DNA of 54,289 nucleotides from Bacteroidales bacterium (GTDB lineage Bacteria; Bacteroidota; Bacteroidia; Bacteroidales; UBA932): NCBI GenBank assembly GCA_017454265.1, contig JAFTDJ010000001.1, positions 1 to 54,289 of the forward strand, read 5' to 3'. Shown piece by piece: positions 27,386 to 35,053 of this stretch (position 1 is its first letter; each line of letters starts with the position of its first letter). The notes under the pieces were generated by a model. It saw only the letters and a program-made list of their open reading frames with translations, ran no database searches and was not told where the DNA came from. The position numbers and the translations under genes were made by a program.

Positions 27386-27945
27386 TACAACAATGATAGA
27401 AGACTTTGTTTTACCATAGGAAACTCCTGCTCGAAGTTCGGAGTAATGATGTCTTTTCCGAAAGAAGCCTCAAGTTCGGGAATTTCCCACCAACGGCCTT
27501 CCGCCACCTCGTCTCCGTCGGGATGCAAATCAAAGTTCCCTACAGCTGCAAACACGTTGACCAGTTCCCTTTCGGTCTGGGATTCAAAGATATAGGTCCG
27601 TACAGGCACGGGGTTGAAGTCGTAGAAGCCGAGCTCTTCTCCAGCTTCGCGGAACAATGCCTCACGAAGGTACTCGCCATAGTTCACGTGACCGCCCACG
27701 GCCGTATCCCAATAAAGCGGCAACAGGCTCTTGGAAGCCCCCCTTCGCTGCAGGTAGATACGAGAGTAGCGGTCTATGATATGAAGGTGCACAACCGGAT
27801 GCAGGGCCATAGACCCGCGGTGGCACCACTGACGCGGAGCCCGTGCGGTAACCCTGCCTGTCGGCTCCACTATGGGCACCATTTCTTTGCCGGTCCTGCA
27901 GCCTGGAGCCAGAGGCGCAATACTAACGGGGTAAACCAAGTCCAT
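27385..27945 (-). CDS. Nudix hydrolase
   Basis: The Nudix box GGHVNYGE...REAGEELG is complete (Gly to Glu spacing correct) in this 186-residue protein. The preceding HPVVHLHI and YLQRRG segments resemble the YfcD/IPP-isomerase-like subgroup; the substrate is uncertain. The start could be the ATG at 27945 (overlapping the HU-like gene by 23 bp) or the ATG at 27882, where the product would begin MVPIVEPTGRV as family members usually do. The one-base overlap with the downstream fusion gene indicates coupling. Confidence 0.87.
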   Translation of the reverse strand: MDLVYPVSIAPLAPGCRTGKEMVPIVEPTGRVTARAPRQWCHRGSMALHPVVHLHIIDRYSRIYLQRRGASKSLLPLYWDTAVGGHVNYGEYLREALFREAGEELGFYDFNPVPVRTYIFESQTERELVNVFAAVGNFDLHPDGDEVAEGRWWEIPELEASFGKDIITPNFEQEFPMVKQSLLSLL

Positions 27946-28621
27946 CTGCCGGATAATTTATGATTTCAAGTTCTTCCTGGGTGTAGAGAAGCTTATCGGT
28001 AAAGCCGGGAGCAATGCGTGACATGGCCGCAAAGGCGCAAAGTAAAACCGCCGCCGTGGATACGACCGCAATTGCCGCACGCCAGAAAACAGGAAACTTG
28101 CGGACGGGGGTAGCGACGGGGCTCTCCTTTTGCAACAGCACATCAGTCAGGTCTTTTTCCTGGACCTGAGGGGCGGGTGGTAACGGAACCGCCCTGGAGG
28201 AATGAGTTTTGAGCGATACCGGCCCGAGGCCGAAAGCCTCAGGAGAAATGTCCAGACCTTCTTCCGCAACGAAGAACAACTGATTATCACGTGTCGCCCT
28301 CAGACGGCCAAGGCCTGGAAAATCCACGGATTTTTGTTCCTTTAGCTCAGCGGCCAGGTCGGAGAGGAATCGGCGGAGCAACTCCTTAGCCTCATCCGGC
28401 GCCTGCGGATTGGATTCTGCATAGAGATTGAGAAGAAGGGTGTCTTCAGAACCCGAAGCAGAAAAATCAAGCCGGCGATAAGGAGGATTTATTGTGTAGC
28501 CACGGTCAGAAAAACTTGCAGGCATTTCCTCTGCCACAAAGGATCCCAGGCCCGGCAGGCTCAGGGTATCGTGGCTGAGCATAAGCTCACGTATCATCCG
28601 GGAAAGAAACTCAGTATCCAT
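27923..28621 (-). CDS. CCDC81-type HU-domain membrane protein
   Basis: The 232-residue protein starts with two tandem prokaryotic CCDC81-like HU domains: the first (about 1-75) with SLPGLGSFVAEEMPA and INPPYRRLDF, the second (about 80-140) with VDFPGLGRLRATRDNQLFFV and FGLGPVSL. A Pro-rich linker and one membrane helix (about 178-200) follow, then a short tail. Relatives often end in a SPOR domain that binds denuded peptidoglycan; this one lacks it. First gene of the peptidoglycan-related run. Confidence 0.8.
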   Translation of the reverse strand: MDTEFLSRMIRELMLSHDTLSLPGLGSFVAEEMPASFSDRGYTINPPYRRLDFSASGSEDTLLLNLYAESNPQAPDEAKELLRRFLSDLAAELKEQKSVDFPGLGRLRATRDNQLFFVAEEGLDISPEAFGLGPVSLKTHSSRAVPLPPAPQVQEKDLTDVLLQKESPVATPVRKFPVFWRAAIAVVSTAAVLLCAFAAMSRIAPGFTDKLLYTQEELEIINYPADGLGLPR

Positions 28622-28628
28622 AACAAGG

Positions 28629-28636
28629 CAAATTTA
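28629..28636 (-). promoter_or_regulatory. Promoter -7 box of the eight-gene minus-strand run
   Basis: Minus-strand TAAATTTG, a full TAnnTTTG match 8 bases before the HU-like gene, implying a very short or absent leader. It is back to back with the tRNA-Asn promoter. No -33 match as good was found. Confidence 0.5.
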
Positions 28637-28655
28637 CAAAAAAAAGCGTAAAAAA

Positions 28656-28686
28656 TTTGCATTTACCAAAAAAGGCAGTAACTTTG
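28656..28686 (+). promoter_or_regulatory. Promoter of tRNA-Asn
   Basis: TTTG (28656-28659), a 19-base spacer and TAACTTTG (28679-28686): a textbook Bacteroidota promoter, 32 bases before the tRNA. Confidence 0.85.
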
Positions 28687-28718
28687 CAATCCACTCCGGA
28701 AACGGACTGGTGAAATAT

Positions 28719-28795
28719 TCCTCCTTAGCTCAGTTGGTTAGAGCACCTGACTGTTAATCAGGGGGTCCTGGGTTCAAGTCCCCGAGGGGGAGCCA
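28719..28795 (+). tRNA. tRNA-Asn (GTT)
   Basis: A cloverleaf can be drawn: acceptor TCCTCCT pairs AGGGGGA, D-arm GCTC/GAGC, anticodon arm CCTGA-CTGTTAA-TCAGG with anticodon GTT, T-loop TTCAAGT, and an encoded CCA at 28793-28795. One T-stem pair looks mismatched. Confidence 0.95.
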
Positions 28796-28845
28796 AAGCG
28801 GACAAATTGCAATTTTCGGCAGTTTGTCCGCTTTCTTTTTTTCCG
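28795..28845 (+). terminator. Intrinsic terminator of tRNA-Asn
   Basis: A perfect 12-bp stem (28795-28806 with 28823-28834) is followed by CTTTTTTTT. The stem starts on the last base of the tRNA CCA. The 3' arm and T-run recur at about 28905-28928 without the matching 5' arm. Confidence 0.9.
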
Positions 28846-29039
28846 TAAGTCCCTGATTTCAAACCGTATGCAAACAGGAACTCGTTCTTGGACAGAGGTT
28901 CAATCAGTTTGTCCGCTTTTCTTTTTGCCCGTATATAGTCCGCAAAGAATAAAAGGGTCAGTGGAAAAAGTGGGTGGAGTGGCAGTTGCCTGCATATTAT
29001 TTGACCGCGCCCGAACTTAGCAACCCCTCCGCCGGGCCT

Positions 29040-29215
29040 CGTCCGCGAAACGGCAGAACAGCGGCAGAAGGCATCTTCCCGGGCAGAATGGGAGCAGATT
29101 AGCCCGAATTACTCCCGTTGGACTTCAAAAATGGCTATTCGGGAGCGGGAAGGCCATATTCACTCCCGATATCATCAGCTTTCAGTACTTACAGAGTGCA
29201 AACAGGCCTCTTCAC
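29040..29215. repeat. Dispersed non-coding repeat, copy B (both halves)
   Basis: The longest copy. Its left half (29040-29120) matches copy A at 3695-3768, with 18 extra bases. Its right half (29152-29215) matches the reverse complement of copy C at 49918-49981: about 55 of 64 positions identical by eye. It holds alternating GGGAG and CTCCC arms that allow mutually exclusive stems, for example AATGGGAG with CTCCCGTT and TCGGGAG with CTCCCGA. On the minus strand it reads KRPVCTL-stop-VLKADD, while copy C reads KRPICSLQVLKADD. Confidence 0.75.
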
Positions 29216-29289
29216 TCAACTTATTGACTATACTCCACCCGGTCTATCCGGTGATCCGAATAAAAGATGGAAAAGTTTTCCGGAAGGTC

Positions 29290-29319
29290 TTGGAGGTGAA
29301 GAAAAAATGCTTACCTTTG
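29290..29319 (+). promoter_or_regulatory. Promoter upstream of a hairpin and a 43-codon frame
   Basis: TTG (29290-29292), 19 bases, then TACCTTTG (29312-29319). The surrounding 40 bases are nearly the same as at the yhhQ promoter 440 bp downstream, so this is a duplicated promoter segment. Confidence 0.7.
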
Positions 29320-29353
29320 CAGAAGTGATTTGGAATCACGATTGTTAACAAAT

Positions 29354-29395
29354 AACAGGCATCCAGCCTCTAAGTGGGTGCCTGTTTATATTTTC
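29354..29395 (+). terminator. Hairpin with T-rich tail: terminator or attenuator
   Basis: Arms AACAGGCATCC (29354-29364) and GGGTGCCTGTT (29376-29386) pair over 11 bp with one G-U, followed by TATATTTT. A transcript from the promoter at 29312-29319 would end after about 65 bases, giving a small RNA, or be attenuated before the downstream frame. Confidence 0.55.
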
Positions 29396-29405
29396 AAAAG
29401 CCCTT

Positions 29406-29676
29406 AACCGAGGGGAGGTACTGAATAAAAGCCTCGATTGCTCTCTCACTCGTTAACAATTTAAATCCATATCACTATGAGAGTATATCTGACGCTTATT
29501 CAACTCTCCATTGGAGTGGAGGTAGTGAGATTAGTCCGGGTAAGGGCGTACACACGTCACCGTAACGGAAAACTCGAGAAGGTTCAGAGCCACTACAGAA
29601 GGTATTAGAGGTACCTGAAGTAGTTTAGCACTGAACTGTGCCGCAAGGCACTCTACTCTATCCCCTCGGTTTTTTT
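29406..29676 (+). repeat. 11-bp inverted repeat enclosing a small reading frame, 3' arm followed by T-run
   Basis: AACCGAGGGGA (29406-29416) and TCCCCTCGGTT (29661-29671) are perfectly complementary and enclose 244 bases that include the 43-codon frame. The 3' arm runs into TTTTTT. A transcript could close into one long stem-loop ending like a terminator. Confidence 0.6.
29477..29608 (+). CDS. Possible 43-residue basic small protein
   Basis: ATG at 29477 to TAG at 29608. The product has 10 Arg/Lys in 43 residues; its second half, RVRAYTRHRNGKLEKVQSHYRRY, is rich in the [VR]xAYTR...G...V.SHYRR type of basic/aromatic pattern that I associate with short uncharacterised proteins, but I cannot name a family. 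It has a promoter upstream and lies inside an inverted repeat. It may also be an accident within a structured RNA. Confidence 0.4.
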   Translation: MRVYLTLIQLSIGVEVVRLVRVRAYTRHRNGKLEKVQSHYRRY

Positions 29677-29728
29677 AAAGAATGCATCCAGCCACGGGCA
29701 GTTGGTCCGTTTTCTTTCTCAGAAGATC

Positions 29729-29758
29729 TTGGATGTAAAGAAAAAATCCTTACCTTTG
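29729..29758 (+). promoter_or_regulatory. Promoter of yhhQ-queF
   Basis: TTG (29729-29731), 19 bases, then TACCTTTG (29751-29758), about 57 bases before the yhhQ ATG. Near copy of the promoter at 29290-29319. Confidence 0.75.
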
Positions 29759-29814
29759 CGCCGCGGCGGTCATGCATCGTCAAGTGTAACAGGCACCACT
29801 ATAAAAACTGTAAA

Positions 29815-30492
29815 ATGAAAGACAAATTTTCCGTTACCTTCCTGCTGATGGCAGTGCTGTTTGTAGTCTGCCTCATTGCTTCCAATCTGTTTGCGACCAA
29901 GATCATTTCGTTCTGGGGAGTCAATCTCCCCGGCGCTGTGATAGTTTTCCCCATATCATACATCATCAGCGACTGCATCTGCGAGGTCTGGGGCTACAGA
30001 AAATCTCGCCTGGTGATCTGGACGGCCTTTGCCATGAATTTTTTTGTCGTTGTAGTGGGGCAGCTGCTTGTCTGGTTGCCCGCGGCGTCGTTCTGGGACG
30101 GAGCCGAGCACTTCGACTATATGTTCGCAATGGCTCCGAGGGTGGCTGCCGCATCGCTGCTGGCTTTCCTTGTAGGATCCACCATCAATTCGCTGGTACT
30201 CAGCAAGATGAAGATAGCCGACAAAGGCCGCCGCTTCGGCGTTCGGTCCATATTGTCGTCCATTGCCGGCGAGTTCGCTGATTCCCTGATTTTTATGCCC
30301 ATCGCTTTCTTCGGCACTCCGATGAAAGTACTCGGCACCATGATGCTTGCGCAGGTTACCTTCAAGGTATTATACGAGATAGTAGTCCTTCCCCTTACCG
30401 CTTACGCCGTATGCAAAGTCAAGCAGGCAGAAGGCGTGGACACCTTTGATACAGACATTTCATACAATCCTTTTAAACTCTCCGACATTTAA
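29815..30492 (+). CDS. yhhQ: Queuosine precursor transporter (YhhQ/VUT family)
   Basis: Inner-membrane protein of 225 residues with about six hydrophobic segments; the family takes up preQ0/preQ1. Characteristic segments are [36 protein letters not shown] and GEFADSLIF. The start is the ATG at 29815; upstream in-frame sequence is non-coding. It overlaps queF by one base (TAATG), and that pairing settles the substrate class. Confidence 0.93.
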   Translation: MKDKFSVTFLLMAVLFVVCLIASNLFATKIISFWGVNLPGAVIVFPISYIISDCICEVWGYRKSRLVIWTAFAMNFFVVVVGQLLVWLPAASFWDGAEHFDYMFAMAPRVAAASLLAFLVGSTINSLVLSKMKIADKGRRFGVRSILSSIAGEFADSLIFMPIAFFGTPMKVLGTMMLAQVTFKVLYEIVVLPLTAYAVCKVKQAEGVDTFDTDISYNPFKLSDI

Positions 30493-30950
30493 TGGCTGAA
30501 CGTAAAGAAGAAGGCCTGCAAGCCCTTGGCGGCAGGAGCGAATACAAGCAGGGCTATGCTCCTGAGGTACTGGAAACTTTTGTCAACCAGCACCAGGAAA
30601 ACGACTACTGGGTGCGTTTCAACTGCCCCGAATTCACCACTCTCTGCCCTATCACCGGGCAGCCCGATTTTGCGGAAATACGCATAAGTTATATCCCCGA
30701 TGTGCGGATGGTGGAGAGCAAGAGCCTGAAACTGTATCTCTTCAGTTTCCGCAGTCACGGAGCTTTCCACGAGGACTGCGTAAACATGATTATGAAGGAT
30801 CTCGTCAAACTGATGGATCCAAGATACATCGAAGTAACCGGACTTTTCACCGCCCGCGGCGGCATAAGCATTCATCCCTATGCCAACTATGGTCGTCCCG
30901 GAACCAAATACGAACAACTTGCCGCACAGCGGCTTGCCACAAGGGAATAG
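30492..30950 (+). CDS. queF: NADPH-dependent 7-cyano-7-deazaguanine reductase
   Basis: Reduces preQ0 to preQ1 in queuosine synthesis. The 152 residues match the short, unimodular QueF. The thioimide-forming Cys is Cys52 in [12 protein letters not shown], with Asp59 as proton donor; the substrate-binding E(S/V)[11 protein letters not shown] segment is present ([14 protein letters not shown]). It is co-translated with the YhhQ transporter, suggesting salvage of preQ0 followed by reduction. Confidence 0.97.
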   Translation: MAERKEEGLQALGGRSEYKQGYAPEVLETFVNQHQENDYWVRFNCPEFTTLCPITGQPDFAEIRISYIPDVRMVESKSLKLYLFSFRSHGAFHEDCVNMIMKDLVKLMDPRYIEVTGLFTARGGISIHPYANYGRPGTKYEQLAAQRLATRE

Positions 30951-30952
30951 TT

Positions 30953-31591
30953 ATGAAGAGTCTTAATATCCCTCTCCTCAAAAGCCTGGAGACGAACGAT
31001 CTTGATACCGCCATTGAACTCGAAGGCGCACGTTTCTTCGTGGACCAATGCAACTGGCCGGACGCATTTCCCTACGCTCCCTTTTGCTGCGGGCGCCTTG
31101 CCCGCACGGAAGATACCCTGGTAGTCGATTTCCGCGTGAGCGGGCTGGATATGAGGGTGCAGAACACCGAAGACCGCGGAAGCGTGTGGGAAGACAGCTG
31201 CTGCGAACTCTTTCTGCAGGTTCCGGGAGACGAAAATTATTACAATTTCGAAGTCAATGCAGCCGGGAAGATGGTGGCCGCTTACGGTCCGGGAAGGGCA
31301 TCACGCAAGCCTCTCGGCGACGCCGCATTCGAACTTATCATACGTATAGCAGAGATTGACGGTGCACAGGATTTCACCGGTGGCATATGGTCCTGGAGGG
31401 TTATCCTGATGATACCGTTTGAGCTTATGGGTATAGACCCGGAGAAGCTGCCTGCATCCCTCAGGGGCAATATCTATAAGTGCGGGGACAAGACAGCACA
31501 TCCCCACTACCTGAGCTGGGCTCCTGTGGGCACGCCGACGCCGGATTATCACCGCCCGGAATATTTCGGGGAATTCTTGCTTACAGACTAG
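30953..31591 (+). CDS. CBM9-like carbohydrate-binding family protein
   Basis: The 212 residues resemble the CBM9-like fold of Bacteroidota (PF16011): WEDSCCELFLQVPGDENYYNFEVNAAGKM and a WSWRVILMIPFELMG strand near the end. No signal peptide is seen, so the product may be cytoplasmic, unlike most CBM9 proteins. It starts two bases after the queF stop but is not obviously related to queuosine; its 3' end overlaps the convergent kinase gene by 11 bp. Confidence 0.78.
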   Translation: MKSLNIPLLKSLETNDLDTAIELEGARFFVDQCNWPDAFPYAPFCCGRLARTEDTLVVDFRVSGLDMRVQNTEDRGSVWEDSCCELFLQVPGDENYYNFEVNAAGKMVAAYGPGRASRKPLGDAAFELIIRIAEIDGAQDFTGGIWSWRVILMIPFELMGIDPEKLPASLRGNIYKCGDKTAHPHYLSWAPVGTPTPDYHRPEYFGEFLLTD

Positions 31592-32663
31592 CAATATACG
31601 CCGCCATCTGCGGCACTCTTGCCCTGGCAGACTTGAACAGGGCCAGCTGGTTGCGCGTGCGTACCAGGTTATGATCCGGACACTTGATTTTGTAGTATGT
31701 ATCGCCGTTGATATAGTCCGTAAAAAAGCGTACAGCCTGCATATAAGGGAAGAGGCAGGCGGCATATGGCAGGTTCTGACGCTCGATATCAGTCAGAAAA
31801 ACGGATGCCGAGCGAATGTAACCGCGGGAGAAGGCCTCAAATATGTCCATACGGAAATCTATCTTCTCCAGCTCGGGAGAATCTTCCGCTACAGGGTTGG
31901 CCGCCGTGCGCAGGAAGTCGCCGAAATCGGAAAAGACGAAAGACGGCATCACCGTGTCAAGGTCTATGACGCAGAGTATGTTGCCGTCGGCATCGAAGAG
32001 CATATTGTTCACTTTGGTATCGCAGTGACATATGCGTTTTGGGAGTTTGCCTTCGCGGTGCAGCCGTTCGGCTTTGCACATCTCTTCCTCGAACGGGAGA
32101 ATCTCTTTGAGTATGGACTGCACTTCCGGATCGGACAGCCGTCCGGCGGCGTCTGCCCTGACGGCGTCCCGCAGCTGACGGGCTCGCAACTCCATATTGT
32201 GAAAGTCGGGGATAGTCTCTCCCAGAGTATCAGGAATATCGGCCAGCAGGGCTTCGAAACGGCCGAAAGCCTCTCCCGCGAATTCTGAATACTTGGGGTC
32301 AACAGTCTCGTAAGTGAACGAGTCCTTGATGAATACAGACATACGCCACCAGCTGGTCCCGTCGGTCCAATAACTTTTTCCGGTATCTTTGCAGGGCACA
32401 AACCGCAGAACTTTGCGGTCCAGGTCGCTCACACCTGCGGCAGCCAGTTTCTCCCGGAGGTGCTGAGTAACGCAATCAATATTGTGCTGCAGCAGATCCA
32501 CGTCCCGGAAAATACTCTGGTTGATACGCTGAAGGACATAATCTTCGGGTCCGTCAGTAGTGACCAGATGGGTGTCGTTGATGAGTCCGTTGCCCAAAGG
32601 CGTTATTTCCTTAACATTGCCGCAGATATCGAAGCGGCCGGTTATTTCGTTGTAGCGTTCCAT
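31581..32663 (-). CDS. N-acetylhexosamine 1-kinase-like (NahK-type) phosphotransferase
   Basis: APH-fold kinase of 360 residues. The catalytic loop is CHCDTKVNNML (H-x-D-x3-N pattern) and the metal motif is VIDLDTVMPSFVFSDFGD. The N-terminal GNGLINDTHLVTT, the central WWRMSVFI and the C-terminal HNLVRTRNQLALF match the Bifidobacterium N-acetylhexosamine 1-kinase NahK much more closely than antibiotic kinases. It would phosphorylate GlcNAc/GalNAc-type sugars at C1. Seven bases behind the thioesterase gene. Confidence 0.82.
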   Translation of the reverse strand: MERYNEITGRFDICGNVKEITPLGNGLINDTHLVTTDGPEDYVLQRINQSIFRDVDLLQHNIDCVTQHLREKLAAAGVSDLDRKVLRFVPCKDTGKSYWTDGTSWWRMSVFIKDSFTYETVDPKYSEFAGEAFGRFEALLADIPDTLGETIPDFHNMELRARQLRDAVRADAAGRLSDPEVQSILKEILPFEEEMCKAERLHREGKLPKRICHCDTKVNNMLFDADGNILCVIDLDTVMPSFVFSDFGDFLRTAANPVAEDSPELEKIDFRMDIFEAFSRGYIRSASVFLTDIERQNLPYAACLFPYMQAVRFFTDYINGDTYYKIKCPDHNLVRTRNQLALFKSARARVPQMAAYIASL

Positions 32664-32670
32664 ATCAATG

Positions 32671-33078
32671 TCAGAGCGTACTCAATATCGCCTTGTACAG
32701 TTCGGGGAAGCGGTCGGCCAGAGGTACGGGACGTCCGGCATCGAGGAAACAATGGGTACTCGTTGCCGTACAGACCACCTTGCCGCCGACGCGCATCACA
32801 TAGGAGAAACTCAGTTTGAGTTCCGTCATATCCGCCACCTTCACCTCAACCTCTATGAGGTCCTTGAACGTGGTGGTATGTTTGTAATTGAGACTGATGG
32901 ATACAACGGGTGATACTATTCCTTCGGCCTCCATACGGTCGTAGCCATAGCCCAGGCGGTCCATCCACCATATGCGAGCCTCTTCCATAATGCGCGCATA
33001 GTTTGAGTGATGGGTTACGCCCATCCGGTCACACTCGTAATACCTGACCTCGTGTACGTAGGGCACTGCCGGTCCCAT
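32671..33078 (-). CDS. Hotdog-fold acyl-CoA thioesterase (YbgC/4HBT-like)
   Basis: The 135 residues match the 4-hydroxybenzoyl-CoA thioesterase subgroup: the active-site Asp is Asp17 in YECDRMGVTHHSNYARIMEEAR. It is a small cytoplasmic hydrolase of acyl-CoA or acyl-ACP. It lies between a lipoprotein gene (6 bp) and the NahK-like kinase gene (7 bp) in one unit; no functional link is apparent. Confidence 0.92.
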   Translation of the reverse strand: MGPAVPYVHEVRYYECDRMGVTHHSNYARIMEEARIWWMDRLGYGYDRMEAEGIVSPVVSISLNYKHTTTFKDLIEVEVKVADMTELKLSFSYVMRVGGKVVCTATSTHCFLDAGRPVPLADRFPELYKAILSTL

Positions 33079-33084
33079 CGAAAG

Positions 33085-33993
33085 CTATTTTTTGAATTTC
33101 AACTGCGCAGTAGCCTTCTTGCCGTTCTTGTCTGTAACGACGACTGTAAACACGTTGGTGGATACGGAGTAGTCGTACTTGTTGGCATACAGGAAACTGA
33201 AGTCAAGCACAGCCTCGGTCTTTCCTGCCAGTACGCTGCCGGCCGGGAAATAATCCTTGAAGGTTTCTGCAACCTTTTCGTCGTTTATCAGATCTATGGT
33301 CATTGATGAGCCGGTAGTCCTGTTGCGGATGTAACTCACGAGTTCCGGAGCGGCGCCGTATTCTATGGTAATCGTAAACTGTTCAAATCGCCCCGGAGCG
33401 CTGGCTTTCACTTTGCCGGGCAAGGCGGAGCCGTTCAGGTCCACGATTGAGAAGTCGGGATTGTCCGGCCAGGTAATGGAAGGGCCGGAAGTGAAGTGGA
33501 AACGGGCTACGCGGGTTACGGTGTTGCCCGCCTCGTCGGTAAGCTTCATTTCTATGCTGAAGGTAGTATTGTTCTCTACCGGCTGCCCTTCAATGAGTTT
33601 GCTCAAGATGGACACTACGTTCACGACACCGGTAGTCTTGCCGCGCAGACTGCTGCCGGCGCTCATCCCGAGACCGGAAAGGAATGCGGCAGTGGAAGCG
33701 TCGTCTATGATGTCAAATACAGGAGATTTGCCGGAAGCGGCCTTGTTGGCTGTAATACTGATATATGGATTCGCAAGCAGTCCGTAATTGCCCAGGGACA
33801 GGGCCATAGTGAAAGACTGTATCTTGCCGGGAGCGTTTATGTTTATGGCGCCGTCGAGGTCTTCTGTAAGTTCAACCTGTGCAAACTGGGCATTGCTGGC
33901 CCAGCTGATGGACGGAAGGTCAGGGTCCACGGTCTTCTTGCAGGAGGGAACAAGCACGGCTGCAAGCGAAAGCAACATTAAAAATCTTTTCAT
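33085..33993 (-). CDS. Lipoprotein with two repeated beta-domains, unknown function
   Basis: A lipobox (LVPSC, Cys18) is followed by two related modules: residues about 28-165 beginning PSISWASNAQF and about 170-300 beginning PSITWPDNPDF. Each has a W..N..F start, an NAPGKI/SAPGRF turn and a following FTMALSLG/FTITIEYG strand. The product has 302 residues when started at the ATG at 33993. It is probably a surface-exposed protein of Bacteroidota type with two Ig-like or similar domains. I do not recognise the family. Confidence 0.8.
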   Translation of the reverse strand: MKRFLMLLSLAAVLVPSCKKTVDPDLPSISWASNAQFAQVELTEDLDGAININAPGKIQSFTMALSLGNYGLLANPYISITANKAASGKSPVFDIIDDASTAAFLSGLGMSAGSSLRGKTTGVVNVVSILSKLIEGQPVENNTTFSIEMKLTDEAGNTVTRVARFHFTSGPSITWPDNPDFSIVDLNGSALPGKVKASAPGRFEQFTITIEYGAAPELVSYIRNRTTGSSMTIDLINDEKVAETFKDYFPAGSVLAGKTEAVLDFSFLYANKYDYSVSTNVFTVVVTDKNGKKATAQLKFKK

Positions 33994-34013
33994 TATACTG
34001 ACTAAAAAACTTT

Positions 34014-34021
34014 CAAAGATA
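34014..34021 (-). promoter_or_regulatory. Promoter -7 box for the lipoprotein-thioesterase-kinase unit
   Basis: Minus-strand TATCTTTG, full consensus, 20 bases before the lipoprotein ATG. Confidence 0.6.
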
Positions 34022-34047
34022 AATATTTTCCCCTTTTGCAGCAAATA

Positions 34048-34977
34048 TCAGTCCAATCGGGATCTGTTCCTGTTTTTCTTACGGTTCCACAATCCGTAAA
34101 CTTCGCTCACGTTCCCGGCCGTAATGAACGCCTGGATATTCTTGTTCCTTATGACATTCATAAGGCTGGAGAACTCCTCCTGGGTAAGAAGCGCCTGGAC
34201 TTCCACATTGACATCTCCGCTGTAACCTCCCTTTACCTCATAAAGGCTGCAGCCGCGATTGAGTTTTTCCACTATGTAGCTGCGTATTTCCTCATAATCC
34301 TTGGAGATGATGCAGACCCTCTTGCGTTTGTTGAGACTGGCGGTGAAATAATCCAGGGTGAGACCGTTCATCCAGGTTCCCACGAGTCCGGTGACGACCA
34401 GGCGGAAGGGGTGTATTGCGAATGCCGTACAGCAGATGACGGCCCCCGCTACGGTTACGGAGACGCCTATGTCGAAATGAAGGTATTTATTGACAATTTT
34501 GGCAAGGATATCGAGGCCTCCCGTGGAAGCGTTGATACTGAAAAGTATAGTCTGGCTGATACTTACGACAAGCACAAAGCAGATAAGGTCCAGGAGCGGT
34601 TCTCCCATCACGGAATTCATGCCGGGCTCCATCAGTTTCTCGTAAGGGAGTATCTTTTCCCAAAGCTCCAGAAGCGGGCCGAGTATCAGGGCGGTATACA
34701 CCGTCTTCGCCCCGAACTCTTTGCCTATCAGCAGCCAGGCCAGCAACAACAGGATGGCGTTTATAATTGTCACTACTACGGACACCTTAACCGGTATTCC
34801 CGCAAGGGCGAACAAATTGGACACAACTATGGACAAACCCGTTATGGATCCGAGGACCAGTTTTCCGGGAAGCATAAAATAATATACGGCTCCCGCAGCG
34901 ATCATCATGCCAAGGGTCATTATGACCAGCTCCTTCCAAAACTTGAAAGTAGTCAGGTACTTAAGTATGTCTTTCAT
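34048..34977 (-). CDS. YitT family membrane protein (DUF161 + DUF2179)
   Basis: The 309-residue protein has five or six membrane helices in the first 210 residues (GKLVLGSITGLSIVV, SINASTGGLDILAKIVNKY) and a cytoplasmic DUF2179 domain at about 215-300 (RKRVCIISKDYEEIRSYIVEKLNRG, YSGDVNVEVQALLTQEE). This is the standard YitT layout; the transport role is undetermined. It has its own promoter and is divergent from the phosphatase gene. Confidence 0.92.
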   Translation of the reverse strand: MKDILKYLTTFKFWKELVIMTLGMMIAAGAVYYFMLPGKLVLGSITGLSIVVSNLFALAGIPVKVSVVVTIINAILLLLAWLLIGKEFGAKTVYTALILGPLLELWEKILPYEKLMEPGMNSVMGEPLLDLICFVLVVSISQTILFSINASTGGLDILAKIVNKYLHFDIGVSVTVAGAVICCTAFAIHPFRLVVTGLVGTWMNGLTLDYFTASLNKRKRVCIISKDYEEIRSYIVEKLNRGCSLYEVKGGYSGDVNVEVQALLTQEEFSSLMNVIRNKNIQAFITAGNVSEVYGLWNRKKNRNRSRLD

Positions 34978-35010
34978 TTCGCGTCCGTGGTTAGTTTACT
35001 ATTGCGAACT

Positions 35011-35018
35011 CAAAGATA
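35011..35018 (-). promoter_or_regulatory. Promoter -7 box of the yitT gene
   Basis: Minus-strand TATCTTTG, with a TTTG about 21 bases upstream (35040-35043), overlapping the divergent promoter at 35030-35037. Confidence 0.55.
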
Positions 35019-35029
35019 AGTATTTTTTG

Positions 35030-35037
35030 TATTTTTG
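35030..35037 (+). promoter_or_regulatory. Promoter -7 box of the phosphatase-GH31-esterase operon
   Basis: TATTTTTG, full TAnnTTTG match, 17 bases before the ATG at 35054, giving a leader of about ten bases. Confidence 0.55.
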
Positions 35038-35053
35038 TACAAACTTTGAAACA

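Larger units (their letters stand above)
28846..29475. other. Gene-poor stretch after tRNA-Asn
   Basis: No conventional gene is supported here. It holds a second terminator-like tail (28905-28928, short GGACA/TGTCC stem), dispersed repeat copy B (29040-29215), a promoter (29290-29319) and a hairpin (29354-29386). A possible 76-codon frame at 29118-29348 overlaps the repeat and promoter and looks spurious. Confidence 0.6.

Noticed and set aside
29118-29348. 76-codon plus-strand frame after tRNA-Asn
   Set aside because: It spans the dispersed repeat and the promoter at 29290-29319 and resembles no protein; copies A and C do not keep this frame.
28719-29815. tRNA-Asn as an integration site for a mobile element
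   Set aside because: No integrase, no direct repeat of the tRNA 3' end found downstream, and an ordinary terminator starts on the CCA.
31581-32663. Aminoglycoside phosphotransferase (resistance gene)
   Set aside because: Motifs such as HNLVRTRNQL and the N-terminal region match sugar 1-kinases of the NahK type along the whole length.
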